NCBI GenBank assembly: GCA_032718475.1
Contig: JAUCBJ010000784.1
Span: 1-49,575, forward strand
Direction of reading: 5' to 3'
DNA length: 49,575 nucleotides
DNA from: Nemertoderma westbladi
Lineage: Eukaryota; Xenacoelomorpha; Nemertodermatida; Nemertodermatidae
Notes under the pieces: model-generated
Databases searched by the model: none
Told to the model about the DNA's origin: nothing
What the model saw: only the letters and a program-made list of their open reading frames with translations
Made by a program: the position numbers and the translations under genes
Shown here: positions 22,968 to 34,680 of the stretch, in pieces
Layout of the letters: each line of letters begins with the position of its first letter
Position numbering within the stretch: the stretch's first letter is position 1

Positions 22968-25253
22968 CATAGCGGCATCAGTAAGCGAAACTATGTGCAA
23001 CAGTGAGGGAGAGAATTAAGTATCCATGGGCGTGGACTTTATGTTAATTATAGGTCGATTTCTAATATTTGTAAATATATGCATTAAATTTTAGACTTAA
23101 CATTATTCTTTAAATGTAAAACATTCAATATGTTTGAATAATGGTTTGAATAATAATGCAAGGTAAGCAAAATTTTTGCCCGAATAAGTAAATATAACTG
23201 TAATTATTATTATTACAATCAAATTATAATTAAAATAAATGGGTGCTGGTCAAGAAAATATCTACTGTATTAGAAGGCGGACAACAGGGCTAGCCAGGAA
23301 AGGAGAGAGTTAGGATTCCGTGCAATCTATATATAGATAGATAGCAATGGTTGAAATGGTCGCGAACGCCCATCATCGCCTCCTTCCATTCTTCGCCCGC
23401 TAGAAACTTTCGTCCGCAAGAGTTCACTATCAGACATTTTGCTCCCTAGCGCCAGACTAGATAATTGCAGATAGATTTGCTTCTTTGAATGACACAGCTA
23501 ATTGCCTAGTGCTAATCTGCCAAGTTTCAGCTTAAACGGATTAAATGCAAAGAAATGAGAGGACATATAAATATTAGACATGTAGCCCTCTAGTGGGAGA
23601 CAGTTGAACTAAGGATGTCCGAAATTTTCTAAAAATATCAAATTTTGCTCTTATTGATACCTGCAAATTGTCAACTCGACAGCTTCAAATCCGACAAAAT
23701 TATTAGCATTTCAAAATCGTAACGACAAAACAACAACGTCAATAATGACAAAAAAATAAAGACAAAAATTATTTGCCAATGAAATGACCCACACCACAAA
23801 AAGTGACAGTTCGCTAAGGCTCCTCCAACTTCGTGGCTCGCCCCACAGTGTAACAACCAACCGAAATCATTATCATTCATAAACGTTTACAAGTTCAAAG
23901 AAGCATTAAAAAATATTATAATCTACAATATTAATTCAAAAGGCGGCGAGCGTCTGAGTTGCTAAAATGTATTGTTTGAATGAGTCATATAATATATTGT
24001 ATTTTTGACTATACTATATTTTTTATTATATGTTACCGGTACTGGTATTCCTAATGTTAGCTTCTTTGTGTTCTCAAAGATTATATGGTCCAGTGCATAT
24101 CTCAAAATTCGCATAAATGTATATTGCACGCACATTAAATAGGTTTATTATACTTCTTCAAATAAGTTATATGGTAGTTTGTGGTGGTTTGATCAGCATG
24201 TGAATTGCATTAGAACAAAGCTAAAAACACATGGTAAAGCCTATTTAATTTCATAGATCAAACTCGTAGCCAGTCATGATTCATGTATAATTGGTGTTTA
24301 TCATATTATTTGAAAATATAACCACTGCGATTGATTTAATGTTTGACTAATAACTGACAACATACAATTGATTTCCTTTGATATTAACCCTTTTTGGACA
24401 GGGTTGAAAACGTGTCAACCAGAAGGTAAATAGTTGAAATCACCGTACAGATGTATAACTTTGTTCCATAGTATGATGGCCAAACTATTCAATTTTCAAG
24501 TTCTATAAATATTTTTATTCAAAAAATTCGGCTTTTCCTTCCCCTGTGTCAGAAATATTACATCAAGTATGTTTTATTGGCATGAAATTGAAATCCAGAT
24601 CATTTATTTGCCGGTGTTTGTAATACGATTTTGCCAATTCTACTTATTCATGTTATTCAAGAAAAATTAGAACTTTTGGTAATAATTTGAAGTGGCGGAA
24701 AAAAATATCCAAAAGTGTTTTTAAAATTCGTTGTGGTTTTCTATCTACGATTATCTACGATCTAAGATTGAGATACAGGACCTCAAACTATTTTCCGTGC
24801 GTGACGTAAAATTAGACTTCATTTGCTAAACCTGATATAATTTAATTATTTATTTATTACAGCCCTTTAAACTTACCATGTGCAGTGCACACTGTATTTT
24901 GGACATCACTTGAGCCTTGTATGTCCTTAACCAAGGCCTATCTTTAAGCACTGATCTCCTAATCATGCATCTGTTTGTTGTGCAACAGCTACACTATTTA
25001 GGACAACCTATAGTAGGTATTTTGTTGTGTTGTGACATTTGACTGGATGATATTCAGTCTGTACAAGTACATGTACTGTCTCACCAGTCTTTTTTCTTAG
25101 TTGCAACAGCTAGCAACAGCTAGTTTGTTTGTTCGTTTTCAGTTTCGTTCCGTCCGTGACGATTTTAACAGTTTTGGCCCTGAAAGCCCTCAGACTCAAA
25201 AATCGAAAAATTTTGTCAATACGTTTTGAGGACACTATCGTTATGAACGGTAA

Positions 25254-25757
25254 TTGTGAAAAATATCGAGACTTGAAAAATATCGAGAGTAAAAATAACG
25301 AGAGTAAAAATATCGAGAGTAAAAATAACGAGTGTTGAAAATTAACGTGATTAAAAAATATCGAGAGTAAAAATAACGCGAGATGAAAAATATCGAAAAT
25401 AACGAGTGTTGAAAAATATCGAGTGTTGAAAAATATCGAGAGTAAAAATATCGAGTGTTGAAAAATATCGAGAGTAAAAATATCGAGTGTTGAAAAATAT
25501 CGAGAGTAAAAATATCGAGTGTTGAAAAATATCGAGTGTTGAAAAACATCGAGAGTAAAAATATCGAGTGTTGAAAAATATCGAGTGTTGAAAAATATCG
25601 AGAGTAAAAATATCGAGAGTAAAAATATCGAGTGTTGAAAATATCGAGAGTAAAAATAACGAGTGTTGAAAATATCGAGTGTTGAAAAATATCGAGAGTA
25701 AAAATATCGAGTGTTGAAAAATATCGACTGTTGAAAAATATCGAGAGTAAAAATATT
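25254..25757. repeat. 15/17-bp minisatellite, left arm of a large inverted array (copy A)
   Basis: The array is built from two unit types that share AAAAATATCGAG: a 17-bp unit beginning TGTTG and a 15-bp unit beginning AGT. They alternate irregularly and about 30 units are present. Variants include ATAACGAG and ACATCGAG. The reverse complement of this array lies at 26070-26877, about 310 bp away. Both strands are open over long distances only because the units lack stops, giving Y/F/S-rich readings that I regard as non-coding. Confidence 0.96.
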
Positions 25758-26069
25758 GCATTTTGCTTGAGCATTTTATTTAGAATTATGGAACAATATT
25801 GCAGTGCATGGGTTACAACAGTGCAAGTGAATGGCATTATGTAATACACCGTGGGTACCCATTTACCAGATTTATTATACTAGCTAGTTTTTGCTATTTT
25901 TTTAATAAATATTATAAAAGAAGTGCTAGCTATAAATTTTGATAAATATTATAAATATTGTTAAATATTATATTAGAACACGTATAATCTACCAAATGTT
26001 GATAAATATTGTTGTTCTAGAACATTTTTAGTTAAAAAATTATCATACAACCCTTATTTAAAAAAAAAT

Positions 26070-26877
26070 GTTACTATCGATATATTTACTCTCGATATTT
26101 TTCAACACTCGATATTTTTCAACACTCGATATTTTTACTCTCGATATTTTTCAACACTCGATATTTTTACTCTCGATATTTTTCAACACTCGATATTTTT
26201 ACTCTCGATATTTTTCAACACTCGATATTTTTCAACACTCGATATTTTTACTCTCGATGTTTTTCAACACTCGATATTTTTCAACACTCGATATTTTTAC
26301 TCTCGATATTTTTCAACACTCGATATTTTTACTCTCGATATTTTTCAACACTCGATATTTTTACTCTCGCTATTTTTCAACACTCGATATTTTTCAACAC
26401 TCGATATTTTTACTCTCGATATTTTTCAACACTCGATATTTTTACTCTCGATATTTTTCAACACTCGATATTTTTACTCTCGATATTTTTCAACACTCGA
26501 TATTTTTCAACACTCGATATTTTTACTCTCGATGTTTTTCAACACTCGATATTTTTCAACACTCGATATTTTTACTCTCGATATTTTTCAACACTCGATA
26601 TTTTTACTCTCGATATTTTTCAACACTCGATATTTTTACTCTCGCTATTTTTCAACACTCGATATTTTTACTCTCGATATTTTTCAACACTCGCTATTTT
26701 TACTCTCGATATTTTTCAACACTGGGTATTTTTACTCTCGATATTTTTACCCTCGATATTTTTACTCTCGATATTTTTTGAACTCTCGATATTATCGTTA
26801 TTTTTCAACACTCGATGTTTTTACTCGCGTTATTTTTACTCTCGATATTTTTCATGTCTCGATATTTTTCAATATAA
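26070..26877. repeat. 15/17-bp minisatellite, right arm of the inverted array (copy A)
   Basis: The same two unit types as the left arm in reverse complement: CTCGATATTTTTCAACA (17 bp) and CTCGATATTTTTACT (15 bp). The ACATCGAG variant of the left arm reappears here as CTCGATGTTTTTC (26253 and 26528), showing that the two arms come from one original array. CTCTCGATGT (26251, 26526) and CTCTCGCTAT (26364, 26639) both recur at 275 bp, so a block of about 275 bp was duplicated inside this arm. The last 150 bp are more degraded. Confidence 0.96.
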
Positions 26878-27185
26878 CCTTATGAACACGTGTGCCAAAT
26901 TTCAAATCATTTCATTAAGATGTGAACGAGTAGTACCAGAAAGGCCAAAAAGGCCCATTTGGCCACAGTAATGGCCATTTTTGAAAAAATATGTTGGTTT
27001 TCATTTTATCGTTAAGTACATTCTTACAGTCTTAGGCACAATTGAGCAAAAAAATACGAACCATTTAAATGAAAATACGAAGTTACAGACCCAAAAAAAC
27101 CGATATTTCGTTTAATTTTGAAATTTCGATTAATTCGATTAATAACTTTCGTTTTTCTAACTAAATAACCTAAATAATATCAGTA

Positions 27186-28195
27186 TACGATGGTTCGACA
27201 ACATTTGTGTCTACTGTTGATGGTGACACAGAACCATTTGAAGTGTTATGGGGCGTCCTCCAGGGAGACACACTTGCACCATTCTTGTTCATAATTGTGG
27301 TTGACTATGTTCTACGCATGTTCTCAGATCATCATAATGATGATGGGGTGATGATAACTCCACCTACTGGCTCCAGAAGTCGAGGAAATTCTGCTAAGTA
27401 CGTAACTGATCTAGACTTTGCTGATGACTTAGGAGTACTCTCAGAATCACTAGAGGGAGCCCAACGGCTCCTCAGCTCATTAGAACATGCTGCTTCTAGT
27501 GTTGGTCTTTTTATTAACTCCAGAAAGACCAAAATTTTCACAGTTAACTTTGAAAGTTCTCATTAAGTGTCTGATCGGATGAGCATAAGCTCAAAGGATG
27601 GTATGCTTGAGCATGTGGACGACTTCTGTTACCTGGGATCATGGATCCGGAAGTCAGGTGAGGACCTTCGAATTCTTAAGGGAAAGGCATGGGCAGCCTT
27701 GAATAGGCTTTCCAGGATTTGGAAGTCACCGAGAATTAATCGGAAACTTAACGTCCGATATTTAGAGCAGCAGTAGTTCCAGTACTCCTCTATGGGAGTC
27801 CATGCTGGGCTCTAACTGCTGAGGACACCAAATCTCTGGATGGCACATTCACAAGAATGCTACGCCGGGTTCATTGTGTCAAGTACAATGCACACATCTC
27901 CAACGAGACACTATATAACATTGGAGGTGTCTCATTGGTTCCCCCAAGCTTGACACTAGAACAAAATCGCCTCCGCTTTGCAGGACATTGCTTTCGCCGT
28001 GAGGACCAGCCAGTGCATAATCTTGTACTTTGGCAGCCTCATGGAGTGAATAAGCATGGTGGACAGCCCTTGACTTTCTTGAGACGCATCTTAAAGGACA
28101 CTGGCCTTGAAGATGCGGATAATCTAGCAAATGTCATGGGTGATAGGGAGTTGTGGCGGCGCAATATTGTCGACAAGCCGGCACAGCATTCTTAA
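27186..28195 (+). pseudogene. 5'-truncated RTE-like reverse transcriptase (family 1), copy A
   Basis: The fragment starts inside the RT palm (TFVSTVDGDTEPFEVLWG) and runs through GVLQGDTLAP, LDFADDLGVL and the RTE-like C-terminus to the stop before 28196. It is broken by a TAA at 27564-27566 (the intact copy reads FESPQQVSD) and by a 1-bp loss near 27756 (CCGATATTTAG against CCGATTATTTAG at the window start). The 3' end is GCAGCATGCCGAT, followed by an ACTTCCTTCCTTCC tail. It is very similar to the copy at 2-943, so insertion was recent compared with the old fragment at 38.6 kb. Truncation at the 5' end is usual for target-primed reverse transcription. Confidence 0.88.
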
Positions 28196-28761
28196 AAATG
28201 CAGCTGCAATGCAGCATGCCGATACTTCCTTCCTTCCTTGACAAGTTCTGCCGAGCATAATCACCAGCCGATTCTGATGCGCTCTCCATTTGACCAGGCC
28301 AGGTACAAAGTTCTTTGTAATCTCTTTTCAATTTGCATAGGGTCTCTCAGAGGCTATCATCGCGCTTAACATCATGGTGAAGCATCTTGCCTAAAACGGT
28401 AATACCTGGTCGAACCATGCGGTGCGCTCTCCTATTTGATGATGAATTTGGTGGAGCAGATTATAAACTTTGGCCCCACCGAAAAATACACTTTTGTGAT
28501 TTCAAGTGCCTGTGATGTTTAAATCAGAATTCTGCAAAACCCGTATAATTAAAACCTAGAGAGAAGAAGTACAATGCATATTTGATAATAATTTGTAACT
28601 TTCGGCTGAAAAAATACTGCAAAATGAATACTGCAATTTTTGCTTTGTAACAGCGTGATTCCCGAATAAAGAGTCTATATATTTTTACGAAAATTCAATA
28701 AGTTTATATTTCATCATATAAGTTCAAATTTGTTCATTTAAATAATGTGTTTTGGAGATAT

Positions 28762-30324
28762 TTAACCCTATTAGTACCGGGCTATAAAATGTTGTACAAA
28801 TACCGGGAGGGGGTCATATTGACCCCCCCCCTCTAAAATCTACAAATATTTACGAAAACGTCTGATTTTTTGTTTGTACGTAGGTATCACTTGTCTGGAT
28901 CCGACCGAAAAAAAAAATTTTCGAAAAAATGTACTGGTGTGGTTATATTGCAGCACCAAAATTACAAGTAGTGCACAATTTTCACCAAATTTGAAAGTTA
29001 CATTTTCGGCTAATTATTTTTCAATACAGGTTTTCTGGGGTGCAAAATACATTGGAAAATATTAAAAAATGATATGATTACTATAAATGGCTGTTTATTC
29101 CTGTCTGCGTAGGAAAAAAATGAAAAAAACAAGTAACCAGCACTTTTCAGTTAGAACACAAAATTTTTAATTCACTTATACGATGCTATAAATTCACATT
29201 TTCAGGTTTTCGAGGGCGCTGATTCTAATGGAATACATTTCTAATATGCCAGATCATTGCTACTTGTATTTTTCGGCGTAATTTGGCAAATTTTGGTGCT
29301 AGCACCAAATTTCGTACCCATCACTAAAAAGTACTAGTTTGCGATGTCCAGTGCTGTTTTTATTGATTCCATCGGATTCAGGACCCTCATAAACCCGTAT
29401 AACGCAAGAAACAAGGTGATACTATCTACTTATCAATTTGCATATTTTCCAAAATTTGGTGCTGGCACAACAATTTTCACCCACCGGCGAAAAATACAAG
29501 TTTGAGAACTCTTATGAAATTGTTACTGATTCCATTGAATTCAGAACCATCACAAACCCGTATAACGCAAGAAACAAGGTGACACAATCAATTGATATAT
29601 TTGATGGTTTTCAAAATTTGGTGCTAGCACCACATTTTGCACCCACATCCGAAAAATACAAGTTTGAGATGTCTAGTTCGATAATTATATTTTCCATTGA
29701 ATTCAGAACAGCCATAAACCTCTAAAACGCAAGAAATAAATTGTCACAAGCAATTTTATCTATTGAGTGGATTTTCAAAATTTCGTGCTAGCACCAAAAT
29801 TTGCACACAGCACCGAAAAATACAAGTTTGATACGCTTGGTGCAACTCGTATAATATTTCATCGAATCCAGAAGCCCAAAAAACCCCAATTGCGTAAAAA
29901 ACAAGTTTCAAACGTTCAATTTACAAAATTGACTTATTTCAAAATTTGGTGCTGGCACCAAAATTTGATACCCGCCGAAAAATACAAGTTTGAAATATCT
30001 AAATCAATTGATATGAATTCCATCAAATTTCTAACACCAAAAAACCGGTGTAAATCAAAATTAGAGATGTTACAATTCATATTTAATGAAATGTAATTTT
30101 CAAAAAACATCTCAAAAAAAGTGCCAAAAGTAGGGTTAAAAAATGGTGCTATAACTCGAAAAGTACCCAATATTTTTGAAAACGGTTTTCACTACTAGGA
30201 AGACAATAGATTTTTAGGAAAAGTCATAAAATTTCAGATTCCCTACTGCGTTTGTTTCAGAATTATAATAAAAAAACCACGGGGGGGGTCATATTGACCC
30301 CCCCCCCGGGTTTAATAGGGTTAA
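28762..30324. mobile_element. Non-autonomous TTAA-flanked element, piggyBac type, 1,555 bp
   Basis: The insertion is flanked by TTAA on both sides (28762-28765 and 30321-30324). Its ends are inverted: it starts CCCTATTAGTACCGGGC and ends with the complement of CCCTATTAAACCCGGG. Copy B of the duplication has a single TTAA at 37373-37376 in exactly this place, an empty site. TTAA duplication with CCC-starting ends is the signature of piggyBac transposases. Just inside each end is a hairpin of the form GGGGGTCATATTGACCCCC. No transposase is encoded. The interior from 29290 holds five repeats of about 163 bp. A partial second copy lies at 46305-46814. The superfamily is inferred from the ends alone. 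Confidence 0.85.
29290..30050 (+). repeat. Five diverged repeats of about 163 bp inside the TTAA element
   Basis: A block recurs containing TTTGGTGCTAGCACC, then CCGAAAAATACAAGTTTGA, then TTCCATTGAATTCAGAACC, then AACCCGTATAACGCAAGAAAC. The GGTGCT cores start at 29295, 29458, 29620, 29784 and 29948. The core GGTGCTAGCACC is a perfect 12-bp palindrome in the best copies. Because the spacing is near 162 (54 codons), two readings (29438-29725 and 29767-30096) repeat the same peptide pattern (NLVLAPxF, EKYKFE). I regard these as accidental. A further decayed copy may begin near 28968. Confidence 0.85.
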
Positions 30325-31336
30325 CGAAAATCATGCGGGACGATAGTGAACCCCCATCCCACCCACGGTATTAACATGGTTCTATTGTTTTGGATTATGT
30401 ATTTATTTGGATTACATGGTGATATGTTCATAAGTTCAATAGTAATATAAAGAAGCAAGTAAAGTGAATTAAAAATAAGATAGCGAAGATGTACGAACCA
30501 TTCGTTAGCTTTATTCCCGGTTGTTTGATGTCGAGTATATGATTATCTTAATGAGTCATATAATATAGATGATAGTTTAATGATTAATTATTTATTACAA
30601 TCGCCCATAAATTCACTTATCTTGAGAGAAACCGTAAATGCGTTGATGTTCGATAACAGTAGAGGAGCGCTCCGAATAAAATAAAGCAACTTATTAATTA
30701 TTTAAATATGGCAAAGAGTCCTACTGTAGTAACTACATATAAGAAGCAATGATATTACAATGATACATAGCGGCATCAGTAAGCGAAACTATGTGCAACA
30801 GTGAGTGAGAGAATTAAGTATCCATGGGCGTGGACTTTATGTTAATTATAGGTCGATTTCTAATATTTGTAAATAAATACATTAAATTTTAGACTTAACA
30901 TTATTCTTTAAATGTAAAACATTCAATATGTTCGAAAATGGCTTGAATAATCATGCAAGTTAAGCAAATTTTTGCCTGAATAAGTAAATATAACTGTAAT
31001 TATTATTATTACAATCAAATTATAATTAAAATAAATGGGTGCTGGTCAAGAAAATATTTACTGTATTAGAAGGCGGACAGCAGGGCTAGCCAGGAAAGGA
31101 GAGAGAGAGTTAGGATTCCGTGCAATCTATATATAGATAGATAGCAATGGTTGAAATGGCCGCGAACGCCCATCATCGCCCCCTTCCATTCTTCGCCCGC
31201 TAGAAACTTTCGTCCGCAAGAGTTCACTATCAGACATTTTGCTCCCTAGCGGCAGACTAGATAATTGCTTCTTTGAATGACACAGCTAATTGCCTAGTGC
31301 AAATCTGCCAAGTTTCAGCTTAAACGGATTAAATGC

Positions 31337-31963
31337 CACTATCGATCATCTTCCTTGCCGCTTTACAAAAAACTGAATATACTACCCATTAACAAACTAT
31401 ACGAACACTCCGTCGCAAAATTCATGTACGATATTAACTCCGAAACTATATGTCCTTCTTCGACTCTTGGTAAACTATTCACTAAACAATCTACTGTACA
31501 CAACTACTATACTCGTTCTTCTGTTCGTGGTGACTTCACAACTCCTCTTTTTAATCTTAGCTCTTCCCAACGATCCCTGAGTTTTCGAGGTCCTGTCATT
31601 TGGAACTCGGTGCCACTCGACATTCGTTCAAAAAAATCAAAAAACAAATTTTCATCTGCTCTAAAAAGGTCAATTTTTTCAAATTTATAACAGCTCGGTC
31701 TAAAATATTTTCCTAATAAACATTTGAATATCCTCTTAGTCACATTTTTTATACCTACTGTTCGTTCTTATATTTCGATCTTCCACCACTTTCTTCTCTT
31801 GTAATGGTTATTCTCTGTTTGTTTCAACAATTTTTATTTTCTTTCTTTAATATTGTCTCTTGCTCTTTATTACCCGAGGTGAAAAATAGATGGTTACTGA
31901 AGATTTAAGTTTTACAATATATTTCTAAATTATTCAAAATTAAAATTATAAGCAAATAGCACG

Positions 31964-31994
<31 letters not shown>

Positions 31995-32159
31995 CCCCCC
32001 CTACTGTAAAAAGTGTCCACCCTCGCAGCACTAGCTCTGCTATCAGCAAGGGTGGGGCTTTATGTTGATTTATTTTTATTATGGTTCTTGTTTGTTAAAG
32101 TATCTATGTACTATGCAGTAGGAGAATGAAATATAATAAACTTGAAACTTGAAACTTGC
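31337..32159 (+). mobile_element. 5'-truncated CR1/L2-like retrotransposon, present only in copy B
   Basis: An insertion of about 820 bp interrupts the duplicated sequence after AAATGC, and the duplicated sequence resumes at TGCAAAGAAATG. In copy A the two sides are joined as AAATGCAAAGAAATG, giving the uninterrupted site. Only a TGC is shared at the ends. The 3' end has repeated CTTGAAA units (AATAAACTTGAAACTTG), typical of CR1/L2-type tails. Upstream of this lie a C tract of more than 30 bases (about 31964-31999) and a hairpin CCACCCTCGC / GCAAGGGTGG (32020-32056). The insertion has the same orientation as the coding remnant at its 5' end. Confidence 0.9.
31340..31690 (+). pseudogene. C-terminal end of a CR1/L2-type reverse transcriptase
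   Basis: The open frame (ATG-initiated part 31355-31690) reads LPLYKKLNILPINKLYEH, SVAKFMYDI, then HNYYTRSS and SFRGPVIWNSVPLDIRS, then SALKRSIFSNL and a stop. The order h-Y-x-T-R, then S-x-R-G-P-x-x-W-N-x-x-P, then a final F-x-x-x-L-K is the conserved tail found after the RT domain in CR1, L2 and related elements. Only this tail was copied; the polymerase itself is missing. The frame is uninterrupted, in keeping with a recent insertion. Confidence 0.85.
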
Positions 32160-33864
32160 AAAGAAATGAGAGGACATATAAATATTAGACATGTAGCCCT
32201 CTAGTGGGAGACAGTTGAACTAAGGATGTCCGAAATTTTCTAAAAATATCAAATTTTGCTCTTATTGATACCTGCAAATTGTCAACTCGACAGCTTCAAA
32301 TCCGACAAAATTATTAGCATTTCAAAATCGTAACGACAAAACAACAACGTCAATAATGACAAAAAAATAAAGACAAAAATTATTTGCCAATGAAATGACC
32401 CACACCACAAAAAGTGACAGTTCGCTAAGGCTCCTCCAACTTCGTGGCTCGCCCCACAGTGTAACAACCAACCGAAATCATTATCATTCATAAACGTTTA
32501 CAAGTTCAAAGAAGCATTAAAAAATATTATAATCTACAATATTAATTCAAAAGGCGGCGAGCGTCTGAGTTGCTAAAATGTATTGTTTGAATGAGTCATA
32601 TAATATATTGTATTTTTGACTATACTATATTTTTTATTATATGTTACCGGTACTGGTATTCCTAATGTTAGCTTCTTTGTGTTCTCAAAGATTATATGGT
32701 CCAGTGCATATCTCAAAATTCGCATAAATGTATATTGCACGCACATTAAATAGGTTTATTATACTTCTTCAAATAAGTTATATGGTAGTTTGTGGTGGTT
32801 TGATCAGCATGTGAATTGCATTAGAACAAAGCTAAAAACACATGGTAAAGCCTATTTAATTTCATAGATCAAACTCGTAGCCAGTCATGATTCATGTATA
32901 ATTGGTGTTTATCATATTATTTGAAAATATAACCACTGCGATTGATTTAATGTTTGACTAATAACTGACAACATACAATTGATTTCCTTTGATATTAACC
33001 CTTTTTGGACAGGGTTGAAAACGTGTCAACCAGAAGGTAAATAGTTGAAATCACCGTACAGATGTATAACTTTGTTCCATAGTATGATGGCCAAACTATT
33101 CAATTTTCAAGTTCTATAAATATTTTTATTCAAAAAATTCGGCTTTTCCTTCCCCTGTGTCAGAAATATTACATCAAGTATGTTTTATTGGCATGAAATT
33201 GAAATCCAGATCATTTATTTGCCGGTGTTTGTAATACGATTTTGCCAATTCTACTTATTCATGTTATTCAAGAAAAATTAGAACTTTTGGTAATAATTTG
33301 AAGTGGCGGAAAAAAATATCCAAAAGTGTTTTTAAAATTCGTTGTGGTTTTCTATCTACGATTATCTACGATCTAAGATTGAGATACAGGACCTCAAACT
33401 ATTTTCCGTGCGTGACGTAAAATTAGACTTCATTTGCTAAACCTGATATAATTTAATTATTTATTTATTACAGCCCTTTAAACTTACCATGTGCAGTGCA
33501 CACTGTATTTTGGACATCACTTGAGCCTTGTATGTCCTTAACCAAGGCCTATCTTTAAGCACTGATCTCCTAATCATGCATCTGTTTGTTGTGCAACAGC
33601 TACACTATTTAGGACAACCTATAGTAGGTATTTTGTTGTGTTGTGACATTTGACTGGATGATATTCAGTCTGTACAAGTACATGTACTGTCTCACCAGTC
33701 TTTTTTCTTAGTTGCAACAGCTAGCAACAGCTAGTTTGTTTGTTCGTTTTCAGTTTCGTTCCGTCCGTGACGATTTTAACAGTTTTGGCCCTGAAAGCCC
33801 TCAGACTCAAAAATCGAAAAATTTTGTCAATACGTTTTGAGGACACTATCGTTATGAACGGTAA

Positions 33865-34368
33865 TTGTGAAAAATATCGAGACTTGAAAAATATCGAGAG
33901 TAAAAATAACGAGAGTAAAAATATCGAGAGTAAAAATAACGAGTGTTGAAAATTAACGTGATTAAAAAATATCGAGAGTAAAAATAACGCGAGATGAAAA
34001 ATATCGAAAATAACGAGTGTTGAAAAATATCGAGTGTTGAAAAATATCGAGAGTAAAAATATCGAGTGTTGAAAAATATCGAGAGTAAAAATATCGAGTG
34101 TTGAAAAATATCGAGAGTAAAAATATCGAGTGTTGAAAAATATCGAGTGTTGAAAAACATCGAGAGTAAAAATATCGAGTGTTGAAAAATATCGAGTGTT
34201 GAAAAATATCGAGAGTAAAAATATCGAGAGTAAAAATATCGAGTGTTGAAAATATCGAGAGTAAAAATAACGAGTGTTGAAAATATCGAGTGTTGAAAAA
34301 TATCGAGAGTAAAAATATCGAGTGTTGAAAAATATCGACTGTTGAAAAATATCGAGAGTAAAAATATT
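33865..34368. repeat. 15/17-bp minisatellite, left arm (copy B)
   Basis: Corresponds base for base to 25254-25757 with an offset of 8,611. I see no change in unit order or variants. Confidence 0.95.
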
Positions 34369-34680
34369 GCATTTTGCTTGAGCATTTTATTTAGAATTAT
34401 GGAACAATATTGCAGTGCATGGGTTACAACAGTGCAAGTGAATGGCATTATGTAATACACCGTGGGTACCCATTTACCAGATTTATTATACTAGCTAGTT
34501 TTTGCTATTTTTTTAATAAATATTATAAAAGAAGTGCTAGCTATAAATTTTGATAAATATTATAAATATTGTTAAATATTATATTAGAACACGTATAATC
34601 TACCAAATGTTGATAAATATTGTTGTTCTAGAACATTTTTAGTTAAAAAATTATCATACAACCCTTATTTAAAAAAAAAT

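Larger units (their letters stand above)
22968..30759 (+). repeat. Tandem segmental duplication, copy A
   Basis: This 7,792-bp stretch is repeated directly at 30766-37811. The alignment offset is 7,798 at the left end, 8,611 from 23,546 to 28,765, and 7,052 from 30,321 to the right end. The offset changes because copy B holds an extra insertion at 31337-32159 and copy A holds an extra TTAA element at 28766-30320. From 23,546 onwards I found only one base difference (C at 28725 against A at 37336) in about 5.7 kb. The first 581 bp differ at about 18 places. Apart from the items listed separately, the copy contains AT-rich DNA without recognisable genes (23,549-25,250; 25,758-26,069; 26,880-27,180; 28,226-28,760; 30,325-30,759). 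Confidence 0.97.

Noticed and set aside
24384-24410. AACCCT...AGGGTT stem near TTAACCC as another TTAA element end
   Set aside because: Only six bases pair, and the sequence does not continue like the CCCTATTA ends. It is present unchanged in both duplicate copies.
25241-26885. Open frames of 117-237 codons rich in F, Y, S, T over the inverted array, on both strands
   Set aside because: They are a by-product of stop-free AT-rich units. The same peptide pattern appears in more than one frame, with no start context or conserved domain.
29438-30096. Repeat peptide (NLVLAPxF, EKYKFE) inside the TTAA element
   Set aside because: The repeat spacing of about 163 bp is only accidentally near a multiple of three. 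The frame is broken between units, and the partial copy at 46 kb does not preserve it.
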